Origin: Pseudomonadota bacterium
Lineage (GTDB): Bacteria; Pseudomonadota; Gammaproteobacteria; Acidiferrobacterales; Acidiferrobacteraceae
Length of the DNA stretch: 64,000 nucleotides
Direction: 5' to 3'
NCBI GenBank assembly: GCA_021794595.1
Contig: JAJYQN010000065.1
Coordinates: 62,001 to 126,000 of the forward strand
A model generated the notes under the pieces. It had not been told where the DNA came from and did no database searches. It worked only from the letters and a program-made list of their open reading frames with translations. This document shows, in pieces, positions 51,435-59,751 of this stretch. How positions within the stretch are numbered: position 1 is the first letter of the stretch; the number at the start of each line of letters is the position of its first letter. Position numbers and translations under genes: made by a program.

Positions 51435-52091
51435 ATGAACCAAGACGATATGAAGAAAGCGGTAGCCCTTGCGGCCTTGGAATTTGTGCCCAAGGGAGGC
51501 GTGATCGGCGTCGGTACCGGGAGTACCGCCAATCACTTTATCGATGCCTTAGCGACCATCAAGGGCCGGATCGACGGGGCCGTGGCGAGTTCGGTCGCGA
51601 CCGCCGAGCGTTTGAAGAAGCACGGCATTCCGGTCCTTGATCTGAACGAGGCCGGTACTCTCACCGTCTATATCGACGGGGCGGACGAGGCCACCATCCA
51701 CAAGGCCCTTATTAAGGGTGGTGGCGGCGCCCTGACTCGGGAAAAGATCGTGGCCGCCGCGAGCCGGAGCTTCGTGTGCATTGCCGACGAGAGCAAGCTG
51801 GTTGACATCTTGGGGCGGTTTCCCCTGCCCATCGAGGTCATACCCATGGCGCGGAGTTTCGTCGCCCGGGAGCTCGTGGCCTTAGGGGGCGAGCCCGTTC
51901 TCCGTCAGGGTTTTCAGACCGATAACGGCAATGTGATCCTGGATGTCCACGGCCTGAAGATCCTGGATCCAGTGGCCTTGGAGGAGCGGCTCAATCACAT
52001 CACGGGCATCGTCACCAACGGGCTTTTTGCCCGCCGCGGCGCCGATATCCTGTTGTTGGGTACAAAGAACGGCGTGCGCCGGGTCCCGTAA
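51435..52091 (+). CDS. rpiA: Ribose-5-phosphate isomerase A
   Basis: 218 residues, the usual length. [18 protein letters not shown] at about 21-38 (phosphate loop), [20 protein letters not shown] near 76-95 with the catalytic Asp, [20 protein letters not shown] (catalytic Glu/Lys), and [11 protein letters not shown]. It interconverts ribose-5-phosphate and ribulose-5-phosphate, feeding both nucleotide synthesis and, in an autotroph, the Calvin cycle. The AcuI-like gene follows 37 bp later on the same strand. Confidence 0.97.
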   Translation: MNQDDMKKAVALAALEFVPKGGVIGVGTGSTANHFIDALATIKGRIDGAVASSVATAERLKKHGIPVLDLNEAGTLTVYIDGADEATIHKALIKGGGGALTREKIVAAASRSFVCIADESKLVDILGRFPLPIEVIPMARSFVARELVALGGEPVLRQGFQTDNGNVILDVHGLKILDPVALEERLNHITGIVTNGLFARRGADILLLGTKNGVRRVP

Positions 52092-52128
52092 AGGGGCCGC
52101 CATCATAGGCGCAAGCGAGGCGAGTCCT

Positions 52129-53115
52129 ATGCGGTCCTTTGTCGCGTATGTCGTGGATCGAGATAAAGACGGGGGCCTCATCCACGGTCTTGTCGAGCGC
52201 CCGCTCTCGGATCTCGGGTCCGAGGGCGTCCTTATCCAGGTTCAATTCTCCAGCCTCAACTATAAAGATGCGTTGGCCTCCCGCGGGAACCCAGCCCTCG
52301 TCAAAACCTGGCCCCATGTCCCGGGAATAGACGCGGCCGGCGTGGTCGTGGGGGAGGAGGATGCGGGCCCGGTCCTGGTGACGGGCTTTGGTCTGGGTGT
52401 TGAGGTCTGGGGCGGTTTCGGGAACTATGTGCGCGTCCCGCGGACCTGGGTCCTGCCGGTTCCCGAAGGCCTCACGGTTTCGGAAAGCATGGTGCTGGGA
52501 ACGGCGGGCCTCACCGCGGCGCTCGCGATCCACGCACTTCTCGAGTGCGGCATCGATCCCGGGAAGGGCGAGGTCCTGGTGACCGGGGCCACCGGCGGGG
52601 TCGGGAGTATCGCTATCATGTTGCTCGCCCAACTCGGCTTCCGGGTCGTGGCCTGGACCCGAAAGATGACAGAAGAGCCCTATCTTCTGGCCTTGGGAGC
52701 GGCGCGGGTCGTGTCTGCGGAAGGCGAGGGCGAGGATGCGAAACGAGTCTTGCGCACCCCGTGTTGGCAAGCCGCGGTGGACACGGTGGGGGGCGTTGTG
52801 CTCGCCCATGTCCTGAAGGAGATCATGTACGGCGGCGCCGTGGCCGCCTGTGGCATGGCGGGTGGGACCCAACTCGAAAGCTCGGTCTTTCCGTTCATAT
52901 TGCGAGGAGTACGGCTCTTCGGCATCGACTCCGTGCAGTGCCCCATGCCGAGACGAAAAGAGATGTGGCGGCGATTGGCGGGCGAATTAAGGCCGCGCGA
53001 TTTTGCCCTCCTCCACCGGTCTCTGACTCGGAGCGAGTTGGATCCCGCCATCGATGCGATGCTGCAAGGCCACCATACCCGCCGCGCGCTCGTACGCGTG
53101 GATGATGCCCTTTGA
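52129..53115 (+). CDS. acuI: YhdH/AcuI-type NADPH-dependent reductase (acrylyl-CoA reductase-like)
   Basis: 328 residues from ATG 52129. MDR-superfamily zinc-free reductase: QVQFSSLNYKDALASRGNPA (catalytic Y/N-Y-K-D), PHVPGIDAAGVVVG, and the NADPH motif VLVTGATGGVGSIAIMLLAQ (about 148-167, GxGxxG form). The AcuI branch reduces acrylyl-CoA and YhdH quinones; which applies here is open. It lies 37 bp after rpiA and ends 80 bp before the convergent sigma-54 regulator gene. Confidence 0.85.
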   Translation: MRSFVAYVVDRDKDGGLIHGLVERPLSDLGSEGVLIQVQFSSLNYKDALASRGNPALVKTWPHVPGIDAAGVVVGEEDAGPVLVTGFGLGVEVWGGFGNYVRVPRTWVLPVPEGLTVSESMVLGTAGLTAALAIHALLECGIDPGKGEVLVTGATGGVGSIAIMLLAQLGFRVVAWTRKMTEEPYLLALGAARVVSAEGEGEDAKRVLRTPCWQAAVDTVGGVVLAHVLKEIMYGGAVAACGMAGGTQLESSVFPFILRGVRLFGIDSVQCPMPRRKEMWRRLAGELRPRDFALLHRSLTRSELDPAIDAMLQGHHTRRALVRVDDAL

Positions 53116-53195
53116 GCACCACGTCCCTCGGATTCTTTGCCTAAGCGCCGCGGCCTTGGCGCGCCCGGCCGCACCTGGCCTCTCGCACGGCGGCC

Positions 53196-54590
53196 TTAAT
53201 GGGGTGTCCGCTGCAGGCGGATGGCGTATTTTTTGAGGCGATGCCACAAACTGCGCTCGGCGATGCCTAGGACCTCGGCGGCCCGGGCTTGCACGCCGTC
53301 GCAGGACTTCAGGGCGCGGATGATGGCTTCGCGCTCCAATTGGGCGAGCCATTCATCGAGCGGCCCGGTGGGGAGATGGGAGACTGCTGACGTGGCCGCC
53401 GCTTGTTCCCGTGGGCGAAAGAGGCTGTGGGGGAGATCGTCGCGTTCGACGAGCGGGCCGGTTGCCGTCAACAGCGCCCGTTCCACGGCATTGCGCAACT
53501 CGCGGATATTGCCCGGCCACGAATACTGACTCAGGGCCATTTGCGCCTCTGCGGTAAAACCTTCGATCGAAGAGCCCATGTCGGTAGCGAGCTCGTTGAG
53601 AAAGGCCGCGGCCAGCAGAGGGATGTCCGCGACTCGGTCCCGGAGCGGTGGCACTTGGATGTTGTATACATCCAGCCGATAAAAGAGGTCTTCGCGAAAT
53701 CGCCCGGCCTCTACTTGGGCGCGCAGGTCGCGGTTCGTGGCGGTGATGATGCGCACATCCATGGCCCGCACCTGATTGGATCCAAGGGGCGAGAACTCAC
53801 GTTCTTGCAAGACCCGCAGAAGCTTGGCTTGCAGTTCGATCCCAAGATCTCCGATCTCGTCTAGGAATAGCGTCCCGCCTTGCGCTTGTTCAATGCGTCC
53901 CGTGCGGTTTTGGGTCGCCCCGCTAAACGCCCCTTTGACAAAGCCGAAGAGCTCGCTTTCGAGAAGGTCGTGGGGAATGGCCGAGCAATTGACGGCTACC
54001 CACGGGTGATCGCGGCGGTGGCCCGATTCATGGATGGCGCGCGCGACCAGCTCTTTTCCGGTCCCCGATTCCCCAGTGATGAGAATATTGGTTTTGACCG
54101 ACGCCACTCGGCCGATCTCAGCCTGGAGGCGTTTTAAGGGTTCGCTTCGTCCGAGGAGGGTATGGGTGCTGCGGGCGCGCCGCTGGATGTCGGCCCTGAG
54201 ACGCTGATTTTCCTGCAGGATGCGGCGCAGCTTCAGGGCATTGTGAACGGCGATCTCGAGGGCCTCAGGCTCGAAGGGCTTGGTCAAGTAGTCGGCCGCT
54301 CCGGCATGGATGCTCGATACCGCCGAACTGATCGAGCCGTGGGCTGTGATCACGATAACCGGGATATCGGGCCGTTCCGCGCGGGCCCGGCGAATGAACT
54401 CTTCACCGCCCATCCCCGGCATTTTGAGGTCCGAGAGAATGATGTCAATGGCGAGGTTCTGGAGGTGAGGAAGGGCCGTTTCTCCCCGATCGCTGACGAT
54501 GACACTGTAGCCTGCGCTTTCGAGGATCATGCGCATCAGCGTCTGCATATTGGTCTCGTCGTCTACGACGAGTACGGTACTTTTTAACAT
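53196..54590 (-). CDS. Sigma-54-dependent response regulator
   Basis: 464 residues. Receiver domain with DIILSDLKMPGMGGEEFIRR (Asp about 55); AAA+ domain with NILITGESGTGKELVARAI, FVKGAFSGATQNRTG (the usual GAFTGA reads GAFSGA) and GTLFLDEIGDLGIELQ; Fis-type HTH GVQARAAEVLGIAERSLWHR. It is a NtrC/AtoC-type activator with the kinase encoded 82 bp upstream on the same strand. The Ser for Thr at the sigma-54 contact loop is a known tolerated variation in some proteins but is worth noting. Targets are unknown. Confidence 0.9.
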   Translation of the reverse strand: MLKSTVLVVDDETNMQTLMRMILESAGYSVIVSDRGETALPHLQNLAIDIILSDLKMPGMGGEEFIRRARAERPDIPVIVITAHGSISSAVSSIHAGAADYLTKPFEPEALEIAVHNALKLRRILQENQRLRADIQRRARSTHTLLGRSEPLKRLQAEIGRVASVKTNILITGESGTGKELVARAIHESGHRRDHPWVAVNCSAIPHDLLESELFGFVKGAFSGATQNRTGRIEQAQGGTLFLDEIGDLGIELQAKLLRVLQEREFSPLGSNQVRAMDVRIITATNRDLRAQVEAGRFREDLFYRLDVYNIQVPPLRDRVADIPLLAAAFLNELATDMGSSIEGFTAEAQMALSQYSWPGNIRELRNAVERALLTATGPLVERDDLPHSLFRPREQAAATSAVSHLPTGPLDEWLAQLEREAIIRALKSCDGVQARAAEVLGIAERSLWHRLKKYAIRLQRTPH

Positions 54591-54672
54591 CGGCGCTCCT
54601 GGGCAGCCCCGCGCGGCCGCGGTACCGGGGGCGGCCCTTCCTGCGCGCTTTGGTATCGGTACCGACCGGGCC

Positions 54673-56445
54673 TCAAGGAACCTCCTCGGCGGCTTGTGTT
54701 CCGCGCGGTCCTAAGGCCGGAAAACTCATGACGAAACGCGCGCCGCCTGATGGTCTGGTCTCCGCCGCGAGCACGCCGCCGTTGGCCTCGACCAAGGCCG
54801 CGGCAATGGAGAGACCAAGGCCAGTGCCGTGTGCCTTGGTCGTAAAAAAGGGCTCGAATAGTCTCGGGGCGTGGGCGGCATCTATGCCCGGCCCATTGTC
54901 TTCGACAGCCATGAGAAGGCGGCCCTTTTCCACATGGGAGGACAGCATGATCTGTCCGTCCTGGCCCGTAAAGGCCTCAGCGGCATTTGTTAAAAGGTTG
55001 GTAAATGCCTGTTGCAGGAGGTCGCCATCGGCCAGTATGCGGGCCAAGCCATGCGTCAGTGTCTCGCTGACCTGGATCTGGGGATGGATGGCCAATACCC
55101 CGGCCAGGGCACGTTTTAGGGGTGCGCTCGGATCAAGAACCGCGGGGGCCGGGGGACGGTTACGCGAAAGCTTCAAAAAATCTCCAGTCAAGGCCGCGAC
55201 CCGTGCGCTTTGTTCACGGATCATGCGTTTAAGATCCGTTTGCTTCGCGCTGTCTTGGCCGGACTTATCAAGCAAGGTTGCGGCGGCCGAGATGACACCT
55301 ATGGGATTGCGAATCTCGTGGGCGAGGGCCGCCGAAAGCTCGCCTAACGCGATCAGCTTATCTTGTCGGAATCGTTGTTGCTGGGTATCCCGGGCCTCGC
55401 GCAGGCGTACTGCCATGGCGTTGAAGGCGCGCCCAAGATCGCCGAGTTCATCATTGGCATAAGCGGGAACCTTTGCATCAAAGTCCTGGCTTGCCAGGCT
55501 CATAACTCCGCTATGGAGTTGTTCTATGGGGCGCAGCACGATACGGCTCAAGAAAAGCCCGGTAAGGCCGCCTATCAAGAGGCCAGCGAGCGAGATCGTC
55601 ACGAAAAGCGCCCCGCGGTTGGTGAGAAACGCATCCAGGCCTCCGCGTTTAAGTCCGTTGAATACGAGGGCCTCGACGTGGCCCGATGAGTCGGCGATGG
55701 GGGTATACAGTCCGCGAAAGCGGTTGGTATCAGCGTGCACATCGTAATCGGAGCGGCGGTTCAAGAGACGTCGCATGGTCTGGGACGAGAGTCCGGTTAA
55801 GGCGATGACGTGGTGAGGAGAAGACAAGACATCGAGATAGCGGTGGCCGCCCGCGCGATAATAGAGCTGGGTATCGAGCCCGGTGATTTGCGAGACCTCG
55901 CGGATGAAATGACGATTCAGAAGGCCGCCTAGCACGAGGTGGTAGACCCCACGATGCGCTACCGTCATCGCGGTCACGCCAACTGCCGCGAGCATGTCGT
56001 GGTGACGGTCTATGACCCGTAACACCGCCTGTTTTTGCGACGGGTTCCAGTAGCCCGCGATACGCAGGCCGCTTGAGGAGTAGAGGAGCCGACCGTCTGG
56101 ACCATAGATCTGAATTAACCGTAAACCGAGACTGCGGCTAATGTGGCGCCAAGAGGCGGGTGGGACCACCCGGCCGTGGGCCAGGGTGTGCCGGTAGCGA
56201 ACGCTGTTCGCCAAGCTTTGGCCGAGCATCAGGGCGTCGTTTTGGTAGCCTTTGAGCCATATCCGGTCGACACGGGCCGCTTCCACAATCCATTGCTGTA
56301 AGCGATGCTCGAAGTGCGCGGAAACCCAGCGTGCGGCCCCGGCCCCGGCGCCCAGCATCGGGACTACCACAAGGGTCAGGATGACCGCCAGAACTTTTCT
56401 TTGCAGGCGGTTCAGGGGGAGCGGCATGCTCACAGCATAGCGCAT
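54673..56445 (-). CDS. Membrane sensor histidine kinase, partner of the sigma-54 regulator
   Basis: 590 residues. Signal-anchor helix (about 20-38), a large periplasmic sensor (about 40-285), a second helix (about 288-305), HAMP (RIVLRPIEQLHSGVMSLASQ), then the HisKA/HATPase core: LAHEIRNPIGVISAA (His near 372), LTNLLTNAAEAFTG, VEDNGPGIDAAH and HGTGLGLSIAAALVEANGGV. It phosphorylates the downstream regulator. An alternative ATG at 56427 (MPLPLN) is possible. The signal sensed is unknown. Confidence 0.9.
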   Translation of the reverse strand: MRYAVSMPLPLNRLQRKVLAVILTLVVVPMLGAGAGAARWVSAHFEHRLQQWIVEAARVDRIWLKGYQNDALMLGQSLANSVRYRHTLAHGRVVPPASWRHISRSLGLRLIQIYGPDGRLLYSSSGLRIAGYWNPSQKQAVLRVIDRHHDMLAAVGVTAMTVAHRGVYHLVLGGLLNRHFIREVSQITGLDTQLYYRAGGHRYLDVLSSPHHVIALTGLSSQTMRRLLNRRSDYDVHADTNRFRGLYTPIADSSGHVEALVFNGLKRGGLDAFLTNRGALFVTISLAGLLIGGLTGLFLSRIVLRPIEQLHSGVMSLASQDFDAKVPAYANDELGDLGRAFNAMAVRLREARDTQQQRFRQDKLIALGELSAALAHEIRNPIGVISAAATLLDKSGQDSAKQTDLKRMIREQSARVAALTGDFLKLSRNRPPAPAVLDPSAPLKRALAGVLAIHPQIQVSETLTHGLARILADGDLLQQAFTNLLTNAAEAFTGQDGQIMLSSHVEKGRLLMAVEDNGPGIDAAHAPRLFEPFFTTKAHGTGLGLSIAAALVEANGGVLAAETRPSGGARFVMSFPALGPRGTQAAEEVP

Positions 56446-56699
56446 CAGGGGATTGCCGGCACTTGACAGGCGCGCCCGAGCACGGCCGGGGCGCGGGATT
56501 GGGAGGGTGGTTGCTACGCCGGCCCTTTGACCCCTCCTCCGCCGGGGGACGAAAGAATCCTAGCGGGGCCCGTGAAGACCGCCGGGCCACGATGCCCCGG
56601 TGAGTCCTTGGCCTCGCTGCGGCCCGTGGGCCGCGATGGGGCGCCGCCCGCCAATCCTCGCTATACTGAATACTACGCAAAGATATGAGGGATGGCTCT
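56446..56699. other. Intergenic stretch upstream of the small secreted peptide gene
   Basis: 254 bp with the divergent promoters of the kinase gene and the small gene. GC-rich, no repeats. TATACTGAATACT at about 56660-56672 could be a -10 region for the small gene. Confidence 0.35.
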
Positions 56700-56864
56700 A
56701 TGCGCACTATTTTCATTATTCTAGGGTTTTTGGCGGCCACTGGCCCGGCCTTGGCGAGCATGCCGGCGGCGCTCGCGCAGAAAAAGGACCGACCTCATTC
56801 CCGGACCTATGCCCGCGCCACGCCTCGCGGGACCCATTATTCGCGTTCCCGCTCTTCGCGCTAA
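56700..56864 (+). CDS. 54-residue secreted basic peptide
   Basis: ATG at 56700 with GAGGGATGG in front. The signal sequence MRTIFIILGFLAATGPALAS has a typical h-region and an ALA-S cleavage site (about residue 19-20), and the mature part is short, basic and rich in Arg, Ser, Tyr and Thr (HSRTYARATPRGTHYSRS). It has no known family. Its last four bases overlap the convergent trxC stop. A possible small periplasmic or surface peptide; the clean signal and strong RBS are the evidence. Confidence 0.5.
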   Translation: MRTIFIILGFLAATGPALASMPAALAQKKDRPHSRTYARATPRGTHYSRSRSSR

Positions 56865-57292
56865 AGGTGCGGCGCGATCCAACTCTTAAGTCGCCGCGCA
56901 TCCATGGCCCCTGCCCTGCGCGCTACCTCGCGGCCGTTTTTAAAGACGGCGAGCGTGGGAATGCTGCGAATGCCGTAACGACTCGCGAGGCCCTGTTGTT
57001 CTTCGGTGTTGACCTTGATGAAACGGGCTTGCAGCTTAAGATCGGCGGCGGCTTGGGCGAAGGCCGGCGCCATCATCTGGCAGGGGCCGCACCACGGGGC
57101 CCAGAAATCAACCAGAACCGGAAGTTCATTCCCGCTGACGTGCTGGGCAAAGCTCTTATCGTCCACATTGATAGGCTCGCCTGGTAACAGCGCTTGGTGA
57201 CACGAGCCGCATTGCGGGTTATGGGCCAGTCTGTCCGTGGGGACTCGGTTTTTTTGTCCGCAATGAGGGCACACGAGTTGTTTTGCTGGCAT
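56861..57292 (-). CDS. trxC: Thioredoxin 2 (TrxC)
   Basis: 143 residues. N-terminal zinc ribbon with two CxxC pairs (VCPHCGQK, PQCGSCHQA, about 8-33) and a thioredoxin domain with WAPWCGPCQMMAP (active-site WCGPC, about 68-72) and the cis-Pro SIPTLAVF. The zinc ribbon separates it from TrxA. It reduces cytosolic protein disulfides, often in oxidative stress. Single leftward gene. Confidence 0.95.
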   Translation of the reverse strand: MPAKQLVCPHCGQKNRVPTDRLAHNPQCGSCHQALLPGEPINVDDKSFAQHVSGNELPVLVDFWAPWCGPCQMMAPAFAQAAADLKLQARFIKVNTEEQQGLASRYGIRSIPTLAVFKNGREVARRAGAMDARRLKSWIAPHL

Positions 57293-57473
57293 AGAAGGCC
57301 TCCTCTAACTGTCTCGGCCTGCTATATGGGAGCGGTTGTGGCATTTTTCCATCCCCACCGGGGGCAGGCTGGAAAAAATTCTGCTTTTCTCGGGACGCCC
57401 ATCCGGCGCCGATGGCCGCCAGCCCAAGGGCCGACCGTTTCGTCCCCCGACCTTCTTTCGCGGGGGATTCTAT

Positions 57474-58034
57474 ATGATGGGGTTCGTCAGGCGCTTGCCG
57501 GTGCTCGCCGTGCCGCTAGCGCTTGTCGGGGCGGCCGCGGCTCCGGCGATGTGGGTTTGGCTGCGCATCCGCGGAGGGGGGCGGAGTCGCGGCTTTACCT
57601 ATGTCATGGCCTTGATTGCCCTGGTTATTGTGGGGATATTGGCGGAAGTGGCGACCGTTACGACGACGCGTGTTCAACAAGAGGAGCGTGAGAAGGAATT
57701 GCTGTTTCGAGGCTTGGCCTATAGAAACGCCATTTGTGCTTACTACGAGGCCGGCGCTTCGTTAGGACGCGCATATGAATATCCACGTCGTCAAGGGATC
57801 TCTTACAGGACCCGCGCTTTCTCGGCCCGCGGCACTATTACGTGCCCTGTATCGGGATCCGATGGGTACCGGTGCCAAGCCCTGTATCAGGAGGCCAAAA
57901 GCCGCCATCCGCGTCGCTGGTCGCGACACACGCGTCATTGGGATCCGATCGGGGTCGTAACCCTCAATTCGGAGGAGGAGACACTGACTCACGCAGCTCT
58001 TCGTCCGTTAAACGAGAAACGCAAAAGCGCATAA
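57474..58034 (+). pseudogene. Type II/IV pseudopilin-like gene with probable frameshifts
   Basis: ATG at 57474 with GGGGGATTCTAT upstream. The open frame gives a prepilin signal GRSRGFTYVMALIAL (Gly-Phe cleavage, about 42-44) and a pilin helix, then EREKELLFRGLAYRNAICAY, as in GspG/pseudopilin-like proteins. After EAGASLGRAYEYPRR the conserved sequence moves to other frames: DLLQDPRFLGPR is in frame 2 (from 57797) and LLRALYRDPMGTG in frame 1 (from 57835), where homologues have a continuous ..DLL.D.R....RHLRALYRDPMTG.. stretch. The open frame closes again near the end. I infer three single-base changes that leave the length in frame by chance. The continuous reading is therefore misleading. 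Confidence 0.5.
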
Positions 58035-58049
58035 TTCAGGCGATAACTA

Positions 58050-58397
58050 CCTTGACAGGCACCGCGGTGCGGCCGGCATCAGCATCGGGACCACCACGGG
58101 CACCGGCACGGCCGACCTCGATTTCGTCGACATGAACGGGGACGGCTTCCCCGAGGTCGTCGGCAACGGCCACATCCAGTACACACGGCCCAACGGCGCG
58201 CTCGCACCTGCCGCCCGGGCTCCATGGCCGAGACCGTCATCAGCGCCCTGGGCGCCACCACGAGCGACCCGGCCTCCGGCAACGGGACGACGGGCGGGCT
58301 TGCGGACAATAACGACGCCCAGCACTCCCAGGTGCCGTCTCTGGGCTTTAGCGGCAACCTCGGCAATACCTTGCCCATGGTTCTGCCGCAATGCTGA
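58050..58397 (+). pseudogene. Tc/Rhs-type FG-GAP fragment
   Basis: The stretch reads GTADLDFVDMNGDGFPEVVG then NGHIQYTRPNGAL in one frame. After a shift it reads ETVISALGATTSDPASGNG and SLGFSGNLGNTLP. DMNGDGFPE is a calcium-binding FG-GAP/VCBS-type loop (DxNxDGxxD) of the kind repeated in the TcB/SpvB-like part of large Tc toxins and Rhs proteins. Only about 115 codons remain, in at least two frames, and no start or membrane signal is present. It is a leftover of a much longer gene. Confidence 0.45.
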
Positions 58398-58540
58398 ACG
58401 CCAGCAAACGTCTCGGGCCACCGGTCTTTATGAGTACGCACGGACAGATAAAAGGTAATGGGATGATCGCGCCGGCCTAACCGGCATCAAAAATGCCAAA
58501 GTGGAGTGTGTGACATACCACTAACCGAAAGGAGGCGACA

Positions 58541-58683
58541 ATGATGGTTATAACGTTTGGGGCAAATCTCGCAAAGGCTGTTTTAGCCGTTCATGGGGTC
58601 GATGGCCGGGGCAAGACGGTGTTCCGACCGATACATAGGCCGGTTTCCTTTGTCGGGGATGAGTGTCAGAGCTTCCCTCTTTA
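58541..58683 (+). pseudogene. IS110-family transposase N-terminal fragment
   Basis: After GGAGGCGACA an ATG at 58541 reads MMVITFGANLAKAVLAVHGV then DGRGKTVF, the first strand and helix of IS110 transposases (usual form: ..xxxGIDLAKxxFxxHGxDxxG). The first catalytic Asp of the RuvC-like DEDD site is gone (GAN for GID). The frame ends at TAA 58681 after about 46 codons and nothing later matches. Dead fragment. Confidence 0.55.
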
Positions 58684-59108
58684 ACAGCGGAACATCGGTC
58701 TCTCTTCTGTTGGGCTTGTCACGCGCTCTTTCCGGCCCCGTTTCTTAAAAGCCGCTGAAAGATGTCGGGATATTGAGGGCGGGGGAGCCTTAAGCAGAGA
58801 AGGACGTAACACACGGATGAGGACTGTCTGTTTCCTGCGTCATGGTTTTTACCCATTGCGATACCGGAAGCTACGGCGGCCGTTATTCACCGTTTTATGA
58901 GTTCCTGCTAATCCCCATTACGTTCAGCATTCGTGATCACAAGAAGGGGCTAATACCTCCTCGCTAGGGCCTATCTTGCGGGTTTTTAAGGCTTGGACAT
59001 TTTCCGCCGAAGCCCAGCCCTATTTCCATATCCGTGATCCTGGCTCAATCCAAGGGCCGAGGCTTTGGTGGGGTGGTCGGGGTGAGTGGGGACTCCACCG
59101 AATGAGGT
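58684..59108. other. Gene-free stretch with a 45-bp repeat
   Basis: No gene visible. The segment 58715-58759 is repeated with 38 of 45 bases identical at 59707-59751, directly at the left end of the IS1380 element. The rest shows no structure I can name. Confidence 0.5.
58715..58759 (+). repeat. 45-bp imperfect direct repeat, copy 1
   Basis: Starts CTTGTCACGCGCTCTTTCCG and ends TTTCTTAAAAGCCGCTGAA. It matches copy 2 at 38 of 45 positions with no gaps. It may be the conserved end of an IS, or a duplicated target. Confidence 0.6.
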
Positions 59109-59122
59109 ATACTCTTAAGTAT
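59109..59122. promoter_or_regulatory. Palindromic operator-like site at the DUF4258 start
   Basis: ATACT-CTTA-AGTAT is a 14-bp dyad that overlaps both the possible -10 (TATACT) and the start codon of the DUF4258 gene. Toxin-antitoxin modules are usually autoregulated at such a site. Inference from position and symmetry. Confidence 0.4.
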
Positions 59123-59351
59123 GGATCAAATTTTTGCAGAGCACGCCGCTTTTCAGGTACAACGGCGCGCCATTAAAATAGAATGGATAGAGGCGGCCAT
59201 CTTGATGCCGGACGACACAGAAATACGGGATGGCAAGACCTCCTTTTTGAAGTGCCACAAAGAACGAGGCAAGATGCTGCGTGTGGTGGCGCGCGAAAAC
59301 GATCATTGCCATGTGATAACGGCCTATTTTGATAGGAGACGCCCATGTTAG
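59121..59351 (+). CDS. DUF4258-like putative toxin of a toxin-antitoxin pair
   Basis: 76 residues. FAEHAAFQVQRRAIKIEWIE, then ILMPDDTEIRDGKTSFLK and the C-terminal HCHVITAYFDRRRP match the DUF4258 pattern (helix, then a beta sheet ending in VxTAY-x-R). DUF4258 proteins resemble RelE/BrnT-type RNases. The next gene, a DUF2283-like antitoxin, overlaps its stop by seven bases. The operator-like dyad stands at its start. Toxicity is assumed from the pair, not shown. Confidence 0.65.
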   Translation: MDQIFAEHAAFQVQRRAIKIEWIEAAILMPDDTEIRDGKTSFLKCHKERGKMLRVVARENDHCHVITAYFDRRRPC

Positions 59352-59542
59352 TACGTGTGGATAGGGAAGCAGATGCTTTGTACTTGGAATTGACGTCGGC
59401 TGTGATCGAGGAAAGCGAGGAAATATCTGACGGCGTGATTCTCGACTACGACAAAGAGGGCAACCTTGTTGGTATAGAAATCCTGAATGCCTCGAAAAAG
59501 GGCGGCGTGGACGCGCTCCGAAATATCCATATCGCTGCTTAG
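59345..59542 (+). CDS. DUF2283-like putative antitoxin
   Basis: 65 residues. RVDREADALYLELTSAVIEE then GVILDYDKEGNLVGIEILNA is the DUF2283 core (D-EADALYI-L, GV-LDYD--G-VVGIEIL). This small protein is common as the second gene beside a DUF4258 or BrnT-type toxin. GGAGACGCCC precedes its ATG, within the toxin gene, so translation is coupled. The pair lies next to IS remnants, as such modules often do. Confidence 0.68.
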   Translation: MLVRVDREADALYLELTSAVIEESEEISDGVILDYDKEGNLVGIEILNASKKGGVDALRNIHIAA

Positions 59543-59706
59543 GCCCCGTAACAGATGCTTTCAATGAGTACACCCTAACGCCACGAACGTCGCGGGAACG
59601 TCTTTCGTCCCGGCCCCATGATCCATAACTCCATCCCGTACCCCAGCAAAGACCGTTGATTGTGATCCGAGATCATTGCCGTGATCACGATCTATCTTAT
59701 GCCGCG

Positions 59707-59751
59707 CTTGTCGCACGTTCTTTCCGGCTCTATTTCTTAAAAGCCCCTGAA
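59707..59751 (+). repeat. 45-bp imperfect direct repeat, copy 2
   Basis: Starts CTTGTCGCACGTTCTTTCCG, and ends at the base before the left inverted repeat of the IS1380 element. See copy 1 for identity. Confidence 0.6.

Noticed and set aside
52012-52872. 286-codon frame opposite the AcuI-like gene
   Set aside because: Antisense shadow with no recognisable domain; the plus-strand gene has clear MDR motifs.
57336-57473. Longer start of the pseudopilin gene
   Set aside because: Ribosome-binding site and prepilin signal agree with the ATG at 57474.
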